A stretch of 64,000 bases of DNA from Hevea brasiliensis (lineage: Eukaryota; Streptophyta; Magnoliopsida; Malpighiales; Euphorbiaceae): NCBI RefSeq assembly GCF_030052815.1, contig NC_079498.1:83934992-83998991 (forward strand), given 5' to 3'. The translations under genes were made by a program, and so were the position numbers. The notes below the pieces were generated by a model, which made no database searches, had not been told where the DNA came from, and saw only the letters and a program-made list of their open reading frames with translations. This document shows, piece after piece, positions 22,774 through 34,785 of this stretch (position 1 is its first letter; every line of letters begins with the position of its first letter).

Positions 22774-25700
22774 TTAAGTATGACACCCCTTACCCGTTTA
22801 CAGTGTAACCGAGCAAAACATGTCACACTCGGTACCAAAGCACCCTATCTTATCTTACTTTATTATTTTAGTAATTTTGAATTTGTTTAATTTAATATCA
22901 ATTATTTTTCGACGGAGAAACTGATAGAGTTTCCCTTGTTATATTATCGTTTAGCGCATTTCACTATTCACCTGCTTGAAATTTTCAATAATATTTTACA
23001 ATAAGAATATCATTCATACTTATCATAGTCATCTTACCTTCAATTCTTGCAACTGACATACTCATTTGTACATATCCATTTATTTCCATACATTCCAAAT
23101 TATGCTCAGTTCACACACAAAATTCTCAAATTCATTAATCTATATGATTTACAAATTATTTACATAATTTATAAATTACATGATATACAAATTCATTACA
23201 TATAAAATAATCAATTTATAAATTTACATCACATAAATATTACTTATAAATTCTTAATTTACATTACAACATACGAAATATTTATAACATACAAAATACA
23301 TAATGTGATATACATGGGCCCTAGCTATATGCATTGCTGAGGAGATGACAACCTTTGACACTATATAGATCTGGACTCCCAAAAATCTCAGTCAAATGTC
23401 CACTAGGTTTTAGCTTCAGTACCTGCGTGAAGGAAACAATTCCATCGCGTTAAGCATTGCTGCTTAGTAGTGCAATAATAGAACAAGAAAATATTATACA
23501 AATAAAGATAGAAACAAAACTTAATTCGGATAATTAAGATTTATTTATACTTCACATGCAGTTTCTAAAATTTAATATGTTTTATCCTAATTTAGTCTTC
23601 TTTGAAAGTGTTTATTTCGCAAATGTACAGTAATAATGTGCAATAGAAAAATAATCTAAAAATAATAAATTTATGCTTATATTATTATGTAAGTCACATT
23701 TGCAATATTTATTTATGTTATAATTTCCTTTGCTAATCTTTTAGCATTTTCTCAATACTTTCTAGGTTGTCTCAGATTATTTCATAATAAGTAAATTTTA
23801 ATATCAGTCCAGTTCATTTCAATTATTTCTAATAAATAACTATTTTAATTTATTTTAGGTCATCTTACTCATTTATTTTATTTAATTTCTAATATTTTTA
23901 ATTGCTAATATTCTTAACTTATTTCAATAAATTTCACTGCCCAAGTAACATATGACAGACTGACTAAACTGGATAAGCGGGTCATTGGTACTGAACACCA
24001 TGGTGTCTCAGGCCGTCATACCATAGGACGTGAAATACTGTACGTCAACCATGTATACAGTCAGTATGGCTAAAAGCCATGATAACATATAAGTATGGCT
24101 AAAAGCCATGATAATAGAAAATTGGGCATACAAGCCATGAGTGTGGGCATAAAACCATAAATACAGGCATAAAGCCTTATGCAGTACTGCTAAAACGATA
24201 TCTTATTGGCATGCCAATCTATCCAATCTGACACACGTGTCTAGGTAATACATGGACACATAATACCATTATTTTATTAAATACTCCGATTCTAATTTAT
24301 AGTATTTTAATTTTTATTCATAACAAAAGCATAAATACCCAAATTTCATTCCTACACAATTTATACAATTCATTATACCATTTATGATAATTTCAATTCA
24401 CATTAATCAACTTTCATGTACCATTTGTACATCGAAATATTTTCCTAAGGCCTTCCACATAGGTCATTCTCTTATGTCCTAGAATCATTCAAGTTTAAGA
24501 ATTAAAATTTACTAATTACATTATATGTTCCAATTATAATTTCTAGTATTTTAATCTTTTTCATAATAGAAACATAAATCTCCATGTCTGATATTTACAT
24601 AATTTAGGCATTCATGATAAATATATATTCATTAGATCACCCATAATTGTTCATAATTCAAAACAATGGTTCTCATGCACCATTGTACTCAAAATACTTT
24701 TTCTTATCCTTTCTCCAATAATGGGAACTAAAGTCTTATTTATACATTCATTTATTCATTGCCCTATTTATATAAATTATTATTCATCTTCTAAGTAATC
24801 CATGAATATTTCATGGATTTCAAATTTAGCTAAATTTTCCTTAAATCCTAGTGTCACTCAAATTCAAAAATTTAAATCAACTATTTACATTATCTATATA
24901 TTAACCATTACAATAGCTTTCTAATTTATTATACCCTTTCCTATATCATTAGGGTCACTCAACTTCACCATTCACAATTTACCTACCACATCCTATATTA
25001 ACAACTACAATGGTTCTTATAGTTTGTTTTTCTACTTCACATAATTTAGTGGTTACTATTTATTTAACCATTTCCATTAAAATGTTGACTTTTTGATTCA
25101 TAATAAATTTGTTAAGCCTAAGTTCACCAATATACCATATTTTACATTTTATTTTTATTGGCATTGGTTGCCAAACTCAATTCCTAGTGTCCTAGGTTTT
25201 ATTTCAAATTTTCAGAATTTGAGGTCCAAATTCACTGTTCAATTGGACCTTGCTATAGTAGAAATTTGATAAAACTTTCTTCATGAAAGTTGTTCCTTTA
25301 TGTGTCTTCTTTAATTCTCTTTTTGAATTACTCCATTTGGAGTTTTGTATCTCAAGTTATGGCCTAAATACCATAATTAGCCGGATTGCAATTTTTTCAG
25401 AATTTCTGGGCAAAATCAATTGTGGCAGTTTTGGTGTCATGACTTTGATGGGCAATTTCATTTAGTTCTGGTCATAATTTAGAGTTATGGTCTTCATGAA
25501 AGTTGTCCTAAATTGTCTAAGCTTTCCATTGATATAAAATTTAGGTCATTTGGACATTTCTACACTGAGTTATGGTGAAATGAACAAACACTGTTCATTT
25601 AGTTAATTTCCAAGACTAACAGGTTGGTTACCCAGATTTGGTCAATTTTTAAGGTATTCTAAGTTTTTTTTCTGGGCAAGGTTTCTTCATAAAAGTTGTG

Positions 25701-27064
25701 TCATTATGTGTCTAGTTTCATGTCCAATTGGCCTTGCACTAATTGAACCTACACCACTCATGTTACAGCTGCCCAAACTTGCTGGACTCATATCCAGCCC
25801 TGTAGGTCCTATGAGGCAGCATACCCAACCTCAAATCCAAAGCCATAATTCACTTCAATTCCTCATCAAACATAGCCAAATGGTCACTAATTGACCATTA
25901 GGACTTCTATTCACCAACACATGAGCAAAACCCTAACTTCATGCCTCAAACCCTAATTCTCAAATATTCAAATCCTACTTCACACACATCAATTTATGTT
26001 CAAAGTCTCATAATCACCATCAAAGCCACCCATAAACATCTTTAATTGCATCAAAACTCATCAAACACTTTCCTAATTCATGGCTGCCAAAAATGGAAGT
26101 AGCTCACATATGGATATTTTCTTTCAATTCTTTCAAATTCTAAGTCAATTCATGCTTCCAACATGAAATTTAAAGAGAAATTAAAGAGTAGTAGCACTAA
26201 CCCTTTTGAGCAGAATTTTTCCAAGCTTAAACTTCACTTTCTCTTCAATTCTTGGTAGCCAAACACTTCCCCAAGAGGTGTAAACAAGTTTTAATGAAGG
26301 GAATCTAGGGTTTAGTGGTGAGAATTCATGGGAATGGAAGAGAGAGATGAAACAACACTCATGGAGGTTGAGAGAAAGGTGTGCCGGCTGAATGGGGAAG
26401 ATGAGTGCAGAAATTGTATTCTAATTTTACTCAATTTTATCTCTTTTAATTAGGTTTATAAGTAGGTGTCACAATGGGATTGGATGAAAGTGTTTTAATG
26501 ACATCATAGTGATGTCAAAATTCCTATTTAATTCATTTTTTTCTTTTTTCTTTTCTACTCATTTTCAATTAAATCTTTAGCAATATTTATTCGTATTTTA
26601 TGTCATAATAATTATTTATTTAACTGGATAAGTTGGCTAAAAATTATTTCTAAAGACGAAATAACCAAAATGCCCTTTGTTTTGCTTAACAGACTAAAAT
26701 TGTCTGTACCGATCTAAAAATTTTTCTGATCATTTTCTTGGCATTCTAATACCATCGAAACCTCAATGACTCTTCTCTGGAGTCTTAAAAATTATTTCAC
26801 GGAAATTTTTCCCAGGTTTAGGGCTACTAACTGTAAAGACAGCAACTTCCTGTTAGGGTCACCCATCACCGGGGCACCGGCTGATTAACTTGGTTTTATT
26901 TCATTTCTGAAATTTTTCCTTAATTTTTCTTATACTTAATTGAATTATTTATGCTCCTCACTCTAGTCTAACTATAGTTCTAGACATTCTAACTGTCCGG
27001 TCAGACATTGGTTACCGAAACAGTAGAACGTACGGACTATATAAAGTGAGAGTCTTACATTAAG
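22774..27064 (-). mobile_element. Solo LTR of a Tekay-related element with TSD TTAAG
   Basis: The LTR itself is 22779-27059 (4281 bp) on the minus strand, flanked by TTAAG at 22774-22778 and 27060-27064. Its reverse complement begins TGTAAGACTCTCACTTTA and ends with the 'gggtaaggggtgtca' word of the LTRs at 3958 and 11785, with TA in place of the final CA. Middle blocks such as 'ccatttggagttttgtatct' also match those LTRs. It is about 1.26 kb longer than they are. No internal domain is present, so it is a solo LTR left by recombination between two LTRs. The + ORFs at 25283 and 25706 are incidental. Confidence 0.85.
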
Positions 27065-27065
27065 T

Positions 27066-27215
27066 ATGCTAATAATTTTTTGATGATGGGGTTAATTTAA
27101 GACCTCAATCAAACGTGAAGATTTAATTGACAATTGTGTAAACTTTAAAATTTAATTGTAAATATTATCAAATTTCATGATTTTTTTTTTGACAATTAAC
27201 CCTTTATAAAATACT
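27066..27215 (-). repeat. Inverted copy of the 21835-22200 repeat
   Basis: Its reverse complement reads 'aaaaaatcatgaaatttgat' and 'gtcaattaaatcttcacgtt', like 22065-22180. It sits immediately beyond the solo LTR's target duplication. Confidence 0.55.
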
Positions 27216-27239
27216 AATGTTTTAACATATTAAGTTATG

Positions 27240-28553
27240 TGGGCCTTATTTATCTCTGTTTTCCAAGATAACACATTCAAATTAACACTATATAGTTAAC
27301 ATAGACAACATGATTCCACATCAAAATAGTCAATGGAAGAATTTTTTGCTATAAAAATAGTCTATGAAGCACGAAAACTCCAATCAATGGCGTTTTCCCA
27401 TTTCAAAAACGTTTGTAAGACAAAAACAGCAGGACACACTCATAACACGTTTTGGGGCTGTGTTTAAAAAAATCAAAAGACGGAAACGCATTTTCACATC
27501 GGAAATCCATTTTTGACGGCCGGAGATGGCTTCTAGCTTACAATTGACATTTGTTAAATCTCCCTGCGAAACCCATCATGAAGCTGCTCAAAGCCACCGT
27601 TAATCTCATATTCTCTCGTGCCCAAGCTTGCTATATCGATCAGTTGCGTCGTTGGCATCATAAAGTGGTCTGAGTCTCATCAATGATGTTCGTAGTGGGT
27701 TGAGGAATTGACGGGAAGAGGAAGAAATGAGAGAGAAAAGGGAAGTGCCATGTACTTTTTTGATTTTTTATTGGTCCTTAGTTTGTTTCATTTTTAATTT
27801 CTTTTCTTTTCTTATTCTTTTTATTTGCAAAACTTCCAAAAATATAATAGATTATAATAAAATAACAAAATCTAATTGTTCTACCTACTTATACTATACT
27901 CATTCTAAATTTCTTTCTCAATGATTAAGCAAACTAAATTAGACAATACTATTAATATTAATAATAAAAATAAATAAAAATGCTAACAGTAATAAGTTAA
28001 ACATAATTAAATTATCAATATAATAACTTTACTGGTTCTAAATTAATTTCATATATTTATTTTATTTATGTATTATTTTATTCAATATTTATAAATATAT
28101 CTCTATATTTTTTATATTTACTGTGTTTTTTTATTTTTATTTTCTAAATTTTTGAAAATATCATTTTTATGTGTCTATTTTCGTGCTTTTCCGTGTCCGT
28201 GTCTTTTTTATGTGCTACGTAGGAAATAGTTTCTCAACTTAAGCCAGTTTCACAAAACAAAAACATAGTTCAAGTACTGTTCAACTACAATTGAAAGCGA
28301 GAATGTCTCAAATCACCCAAATAAAATGCGCAAACAATTGCCAGGAAAAATTATACTTTTGAAGGTGCAAAAGATGACAGTATCCAACACTAACAGAGAG
28401 AGAATCAATATACAAATATATAAATATCGCAATTAATCTTGGTCTGGCCAAATGAGTAGTGAACTCGGGCAGACAACAGTCGAGGTGTGTTGAGGTTTAA
28501 TGAGATGGAGAACAAGCTAGATGACAAGCGGTAGATGAAGAACAGTCACCTGT
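27240..28553. other. Intergenic DNA without recognisable genes
   Basis: The stretch is AT-rich, with a less AT-rich patch at 27480-27720 that contains a 30-codon frame (MKLLKATVNLIFSRAQ) of unknown nature. Related 'cgtgtccgtgtc'-like words near 27470 and 28190 suggest an old repeat. Confidence 0.35.
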
Positions 28554-28555
28554 CG

Positions 28556-28963
28556 GCAGTGGCGGATGTACATGGAAAAAAAAGAGTCAATTGGCCCCTC
28601 TCTTTTTTTATGACTCTTTTATATTTATAGATGTTTATATATCTTGACTCAACTCCTCATAAATTTAATTATTGAACCCTCTTTAGATAAAATTTAAAAT
28701 CATTTGAGATAAAAAAAAAAAAAAAAAAAAACATGTTATGTATCCAAAAGTGTATTTACTCTTAAAATTCTGCTGTGACTTTCAATAATGAACTTTATGA
28801 AAACAAAATGATATAATTATATGTGTGATAAATTAATAAATAATTTTTAGTTACTTATATAGATATAAGTACTTAATAGCATTAATAATAATATAACTTT
28901 TTATTATTTACTTTTTACATGTTGACCGACCTGGAAAAAAATTTTCTAGATCCGCCACTACTT
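28556..28963. mobile_element. Small non-autonomous TIR element (MITE-like)
   Basis: Ends 'agtggcggatgtac' (28558) and 'ctagatccgccact' (about 28949-28962) form a short terminal inverted repeat around roughly 400 bp of AT-rich DNA with a 21-base A run at 28710. The flanks 'ctgtcggc' and 'cttgtccggc' are similar but not a clean duplication. The superfamily is not assigned. Confidence 0.5.
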
Positions 28964-29559
28964 GTCCGGCTAGGTTAAAGGAGGTGCTTGGTGGGTGGTG
29001 GCATGGAGTCGTGGATTGGAAGAGAAGAAAAGAAAGGATAACGAAGGCATGGCAACTAGCAGGGTAGAGAAAAGAACTAGGGGTGAGGGACTGAGACTTT
29101 ATATACCAACCCAAACCTAACTTTAAATGGCATGTTTAGTTCGGTTTAGTTCAAATGAATTATTTTTTTCTTTTAAAACTAAATTGAATAAAAAAAAAAT
29201 TAAAAGTTTTAAAATTTAAAATTAAACTGAACTGAAATTCTGAAAAAAATTGAATCAAATGCTTAAATTAAATCAATTTGATTTATTTTTTTTTATTCAA
29301 TTTGAATACAGTTCATCCCTAATTCATTGTAGTAAATAATACTGTAATGATAAAAGAAAGTGAATGAAAATGATATAATTACATAAATTTAAGAAAACAA
29401 ATATAGGAAGTAAATGAAATCATATAAAATTTTTTTAATAAAAAAGATTTATTACAAAACTGTTGTGAGTTACTACACCTAATAAAAATTTTTGAAGTTT
29501 ATGAACAAGATGGCTTGAATAAAAGTAGATGCTTATTAATGAAGCTAGGCTGTTAGATG
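28964..29559. other. AT-rich intergenic DNA
   Basis: No gene is seen. A minus-strand 68-codon ORF (28908-29114) overlaps the TIR element end and lacks any family feature. Confidence 0.4.
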
Positions 29560-30167
29560 TAATTAAGAAGGCCATGGAAATTCATACATGTGAAATAAAG
29601 ATGAATATGATGATTATAAAAGGAAATAATAGTGAATGATTCACAATGAATAATGAATTAAAATATGCACACTGACAAGATTGTTATGCAATTGAAAGGC
29701 AAGATCCGCAACCTTTTGACTTTGCTAGTAGCCATGTTCTGCTAAATTATTGACACTATAAGTGAGCATATGGATGATTCCAATGGCCTCCTAACAAAGA
29801 GATAGCCGCCTCATTGTTCATTGCTCCAAACATGTGTAATATTTGATGACTCTGCCATGTGATCTTCTTTGATTTATGTGTTAATCACTAAAAGTGAGAA
29901 TAAAAAAAAAAGAGTATTAATTATATTGCTTTGATTTCCAAAAGAATACATAACCAAGTGTTATGTTGTGAAATTAAAAATGATCTAATTGGCTGAAAAT
30001 ATATAGAAATTAAGGCATGAAAAACGTAAGTACGAAAGTAGAAAAATTTTGGGAGGGAAAGATGGAGTTGATGAATTTAATTAGCATCTAGAGATTTATA
30101 CAAGCATATTTATATATTTCATATTGATGTACAATTGTAACTCTTCATCATTTACTAATTCAAAATC

Positions 30168-31032
30168 TTAAGAAGGGAAACTCTTGTTTTGATCGCTTGA
30201 AGAGGCCCTGAGTTCCATCTTCGAGATCTTGAATGCAACCTCCAAATTCTTTAGATGGCTTTGAACATTCTCCATAAGCATGTAATTATCATATTTGCAA
30301 GCAATCTTGCATCCCACAAGAGATTTCAATGCAGCATCCGCCATTGCAAATTCATTCTCCTCCATTTCTTCTTCCTTAGATGCTATTCTTTTGTGGAGGA
30401 TAAGCTTGGAGACCAAGGACCAGTGGCTTGGTTTGGACTGTGCCTTTGGCCCAAAGATGAAGAACAAGAAGTATTTCAAGACACAGAGTGATTGCTTGAA
30501 CCTCTCTTAACAAAGTAACCAAGGTTGCAATCTCATTTCCAGCGTCAATGCAAGAGAAAGAGCATTTGTTCTCTAAACCCTTTAAATTGGTCAAGGCCTT
30601 TTTGATTGCCCTGTTTGCCATCTTCCAAGAGGTCAGATATTTCCTAAACTTAATTGCAAGACCATTTTCACCTCCTTGTCTTCTGCGAATAGTGGATTGA
30701 AGCTCCAGAGTGTATTCCTTTATCTGCAGCAACGCATCCTTAGCAGAGTTACAAACATTAAGAAGTCTAAGGGATCCATTAAGCAACTCCTCGACGCACT
30801 TGTGATTGTTCTCTTGGGCTAATCCCCGTTGAGTTAGAGGCAAAAGGAGCAATTTATCGACAAACTCATGGAAATCTTGAAGGCCATCAAGCTTGTGGGA
30901 AATTGACATTGATGAAGTAGAAGTAACTTCAAAAGCCCTTAATATGCAGATGTGATCGTCCAACTGGGACATGAGAGGGTGTGGTCTGGAGGGTAAACTG
31001 TCAGAGTGGCCATGGAAAAAGGTTACAGCCAT
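30168..31032 (-). pseudogene. DUF241-family pseudogene (copy A)
   Basis: The start (MAVTFFHGHSDSLPSRPHPL) and most of the body match the intact protein at 51246-52130. A two-base loss in a CT run near 30488 throws the frame off after EVQAITLC; the original frame resumes as the ORF ending at 30168 but is broken again by a one-base loss near 30232 and a further small deletion before the end. The expected C-terminal 30 residues are lost. The TATA box has also changed to TATGAAA. DUF241 (PF03087) proteins are plant-specific, mostly helical and of poorly known function. This copy is most likely non-functional. Confidence 0.88.
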
Positions 31033-31134
31033 TGGTTTCTGAAAATTTGTTAAAGAGAGAGAGAAGCTATAGCTAATTAAACTCTAGAATTGAAACTCTC
31101 AATCCTGTCTGGCCTTCATGGGCATCTGCTGCCC

Positions 31135-31141
31135 TTTCATA
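31135..31141 (-). promoter_or_regulatory. Mutated TATA box of copy A
   Basis: The minus strand reads TATGAAA in the context 'cttgtatgaaagggcagcag', where copy B has 'ctcctataaaagggcagcag'. Confidence 0.6.
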
Positions 31142-31599
31142 CAAGTGCATTGGAAGGGCAGACAAGAGGAATCTCATCATAAAAAATGATGGGTGTGTGA
31201 TTTTTATTTGGATATATCAATATCTCTGCCATGTCTACGTAACGTCTCACGCCTACCTCTTCACCAACTCATCACCTAATTATCTCAAGAACTTGGAAAA
31301 GCTCAGAAATGGTTTTCAATGGCATAATTATTGCAGCACACGGGTACCATTTATATATACATTGTTTGCTCTGCACTAGGCAAGCCAAATATATTATATA
31401 TATGGGATTGAGAGACGGAGAGAGAAATTAATGATATTGTCAACCTTCTCCAAGTTATTCAGATGTGGATCTTCAAATATTGTCTGTTGTTCACCAATTA
31501 AACAATAAGGTTTGTATATTTTCTTTTTCTATTTAATCATTAACATGTTATAAATGTTCATATCAGTAAGATTATTTGAACACAAGTTGTTCAGACAAT

Positions 31600-32429
31600 A
31601 TTTGTGTATATATTTCTTAAAATGAAATCTTATGAAAACCACAATAGTTAACAGAGGGAGTGAGTGGAGAGAATTTTCCTGCCAATAAATGTGTCATTGC
31701 TAATATTGTGCCATATCCTCAATCAACTTTAATTTAGTTATGATGTCAAAAAAATTATTAAAATTATTATTGGGACATGGTATTTGTGTATCGAGTGTAC
31801 CTAATAATTACTCTCTTGCATTAGGCTTGGGATGATCCCTCCTGAGTTAGTTGGCCCTAATTATTATGTTGTGTACTACGGAAAGCATGTAAATTAAAAA
31901 GAAATAAAATAAACTCACAAAACACTAATATTCACGATATTTACATAATTCACCCTCTCCAGCTACATCTGAGCATGCCATTTTCTACTATCAATAAAAT
32001 AAATTATCAATTATAAGCTCAAAACTCTACCATCTATTGACCTCTCACCAATGGACAAGAATTTCTTCCTCTTAAATTTTATATCCTTTCTTTACCTTAA
32101 GTCAAAGCTTTTTTCTCTTTATGGGACTCCAATGGGTAGGAGCCCCTCATCAATGAGCAAAGCCACTAACTCTATGGTTTGAAAGTCAAATAACTTTTTC
32201 ACCATTCTCCTATTTATAGTCTTAATTCCTAGAATCTTAATCTAATTAGGAATCACACTCAATTTAGGAATAACACCAAAATAAGAGTTCAACATAATAT
32301 AAGAAATAATCATCTATCTATTAAGAAATATTTCTCCCACTCAAATAAGGAAAAGATATCTTTCTAAATCCCACTAGGAATTTGAGTCACAATTCTAACA
32401 TATTAGTTTAGTGCATGGGAGGAGAATTA
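31600..32429. other. Intergenic DNA, no gene
   Basis: The DNA is AT-rich. The stretch 31860-32400 looks like part of an old transposon non-coding region, but no ends were found. Confidence 0.3.
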
Positions 32430-34785
32430 CAAAAAATACTATTGTTGCATAAGAGGTGATGGACACTAAGAGAAACAAGAAAGGTAGAGTGGGGTACATG
32501 ACTTTGAAGGTGGATATAGAGAATGCTTATAATAGAGTTCGTTGGGACTTTCTTAGAGATACTATTACAGAGGTCGATATGCCTTTGTCTTTTGTGAGAA
32601 TGGTTATGAACTATATGACCTCTTCCGATGCAGATTTATTGTAATGGGGAATTAACTAAGAAATTCTCTCCTTCTTAATAATTGAGGTGACCCTCTGTCA
32701 TCTTATCTTTTTGTTCTTTGCATGAAGAGAATAGCTCATAGTATAACTGAGGCAATTATTATAGGTGTTTGGTGCCCTATCTCTCTCAATAAAGGGGGTC
32801 CCTTATTACTGCATTTTTTTTTTACTGATGATCTTATCCTCTTTGCTGAGGCCTCTACCTCCCAAGTTGATACTATTGTTCAAGATAGAAGGTTAGTCTT
32901 TCCAAAACTAATGTCCATTTCTCTAAAAATGTTAATAATAATAACAGGAAAATTTTGAGTAGAATGCTTGAGGTTAAAGAATTTGGTAACTTGGCAAGTA
33001 CTTGGGCTTCTTCATTCTAGAGTAACCAAGTCGACCTATCATTACGCTGTTGATAAAGCACGAAGGAAATTGTCTAGTTGGGATTCCAATAAGCTTTCTC
33101 TGGCAGGTAGTGTCAGCTTGACCTAAGTAGTTCTTTCAACCATCCCTATATAAGTAAACTTCTCGACTTCCGCTTTTTATTTGTGATGAATTAGATAAGC
33201 ACTAAGCAATTCATTTAATGCATTTAGGTGGAAAGAGGAAAATGGCATTGGTCCCTTGGCAGAAGTTCAACTTCCTAAATAGTTTGGTAGCCTTGGTTTT
33301 AGAGGTTTAAACACCTTTAATAAAGATTTCTTAATGAAACTTGCATGGGGTTTGCTTACTAACTCTCAGGCTCTTTGGGTTAGAATTTTACGGTTTAAGT
33401 ACAAATTTGGTGATGATCTATTTCCTCAAGAGTTGAAAGCAGTCAACAATTCTAGTCTTTAGCGAGGTGCTTTTAGGAATTGGTTAAGAAAGGCTCTTAA
33501 TGGTTTTTGGATGATGGCAAGCTTGTTAAATTATGGAAAGATGTTTGACTTCTTGACAAGGTTTAACTTGGGGAGAGTATTAAGAAGAAAAACCTAGTAG
33601 CCATTCATATGACATGGTGGTTAAATTTATCAATATCGATGGTCAATGGGAGTGGTCTCACTTTAGTGATTTCCTTCTTACCTCCACGTTGTTGTTTCTT
33701 TCGGTAGTGCGCCTCTACTTCTAACTTGGGCAAAGATAGTTTGTTTTGGAGCCTTTCTAGTTCAGTTCAATTCTCTATAAAATCTGCCTATTGGTTACTC
33801 ATGGATGGAAAGGAATAGAGACGTTACACTGTTTAGAAGTGGCATGGTCCTCAATGTATTTGTATCTTTTTATGGTTGGCCCTTTATGATAAATTACTTA
33901 CTAATAGTAAAAGAATGAGAAGACATATGAGTGAGGTGGCTACTTGTCACATCTTCATGAACCATGTAGAGTCATCCCTTTATGTTATTAGGGACTGTCC
34001 AGTTACGAGGCAAGTCTAGTCTTTCTTCATCCCTTCTTCCTCTTGGGATACATTTATTTCATTAGGTCAATCTATCAAGTTTGGTGAGCAACACAAATGA
34101 GAGTTTATAATATTTAGTGGACTTTCCTTTTTGGTTTCATTTGCTAGTGTTTTCGAGGCAGAAGAGATTCATCCATATTTAGAGACACGGACACGAGTTT
34201 GGATTCTCTCACTCAAGTGATTTTGGTTCGAGCCAAGGAGTATAATTCTACCCTATAAGATATATTGATGTCCCCTTCTAGTAGCTTTAAGATCCCTTCA
34301 TGGATTAGCTGGAAGTACCCTCTTTCACCTTGCATAAAGCATAACATGGACAAGTCTCTTAATTCTCTTGGAGGCTTGGCATTTGGAGGTGGGTTATTTA
34401 GAGACTTGAAGGGGATATGTTTGCAAGATTCTGTTGTGTCATTTGGCAAGACCTTAGTTTTAGGTGCTGAGCTTTTATTAATTTATGAAGGCCTCAAGTT
34501 GTTTCACCAATCAGGCTATAACCATATTGTTATTGAGAGTGACAACCTAATTGCTATTTAGATCCTAAATGGCGATTCATAGCCTCTTAGTGCTTTGCAT
34601 CGCTACTTTCTTCTATCAATAGCTTAGTGGTTCCAGAGTGAGATGTTATTTTCTACCACATCTTCAGAGAAGCTAACTTTTGTGCCGATTGGATTGCTAA
34701 TTTTGCATCTTCTCTTTTGCCTAGTGTGCACACTTTGGACTCTCCTCCTTCTTTGGATTATTCCTTGGCTCTTTTATGAGAGAGC
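32430..34785 (+). pseudogene. L1-type LINE remnant (RT, zinc-ribbon and RNase H parts)
   Basis: Scattered frames carry YMTLKVDIENAYNRVRWDF (RT), FFTDDLILFAEAS (catalytic box with FTDD for the usual FADD) and IRDCPVTRQ (the zinc-binding RVT region, near 33960-34020). The RNase H-like end is IVIESDNLIAI and then REANFCADWIANFAS near 34520-34710. This is the order of plant L1 ORF2. Many stops and frameshifts show it is old. It ends just before a copia-like LTR. Confidence 0.8.

Larger units (their letters stand above)
29560..31590 (-). repeat. Inverted segmental duplication, copy A (pseudogene side)
   Basis: The whole block, with gene body, about 550 bp of upstream DNA and about 600 bp of downstream DNA, aligns with the reverse complement of the copy-B locus. 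The B pieces are 38560-38723, 46552-46747, 51101-52700. The upstream match continues through the points where copy B carries insertions, so copy A shows the uninterrupted arrangement. Confidence 0.85.
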
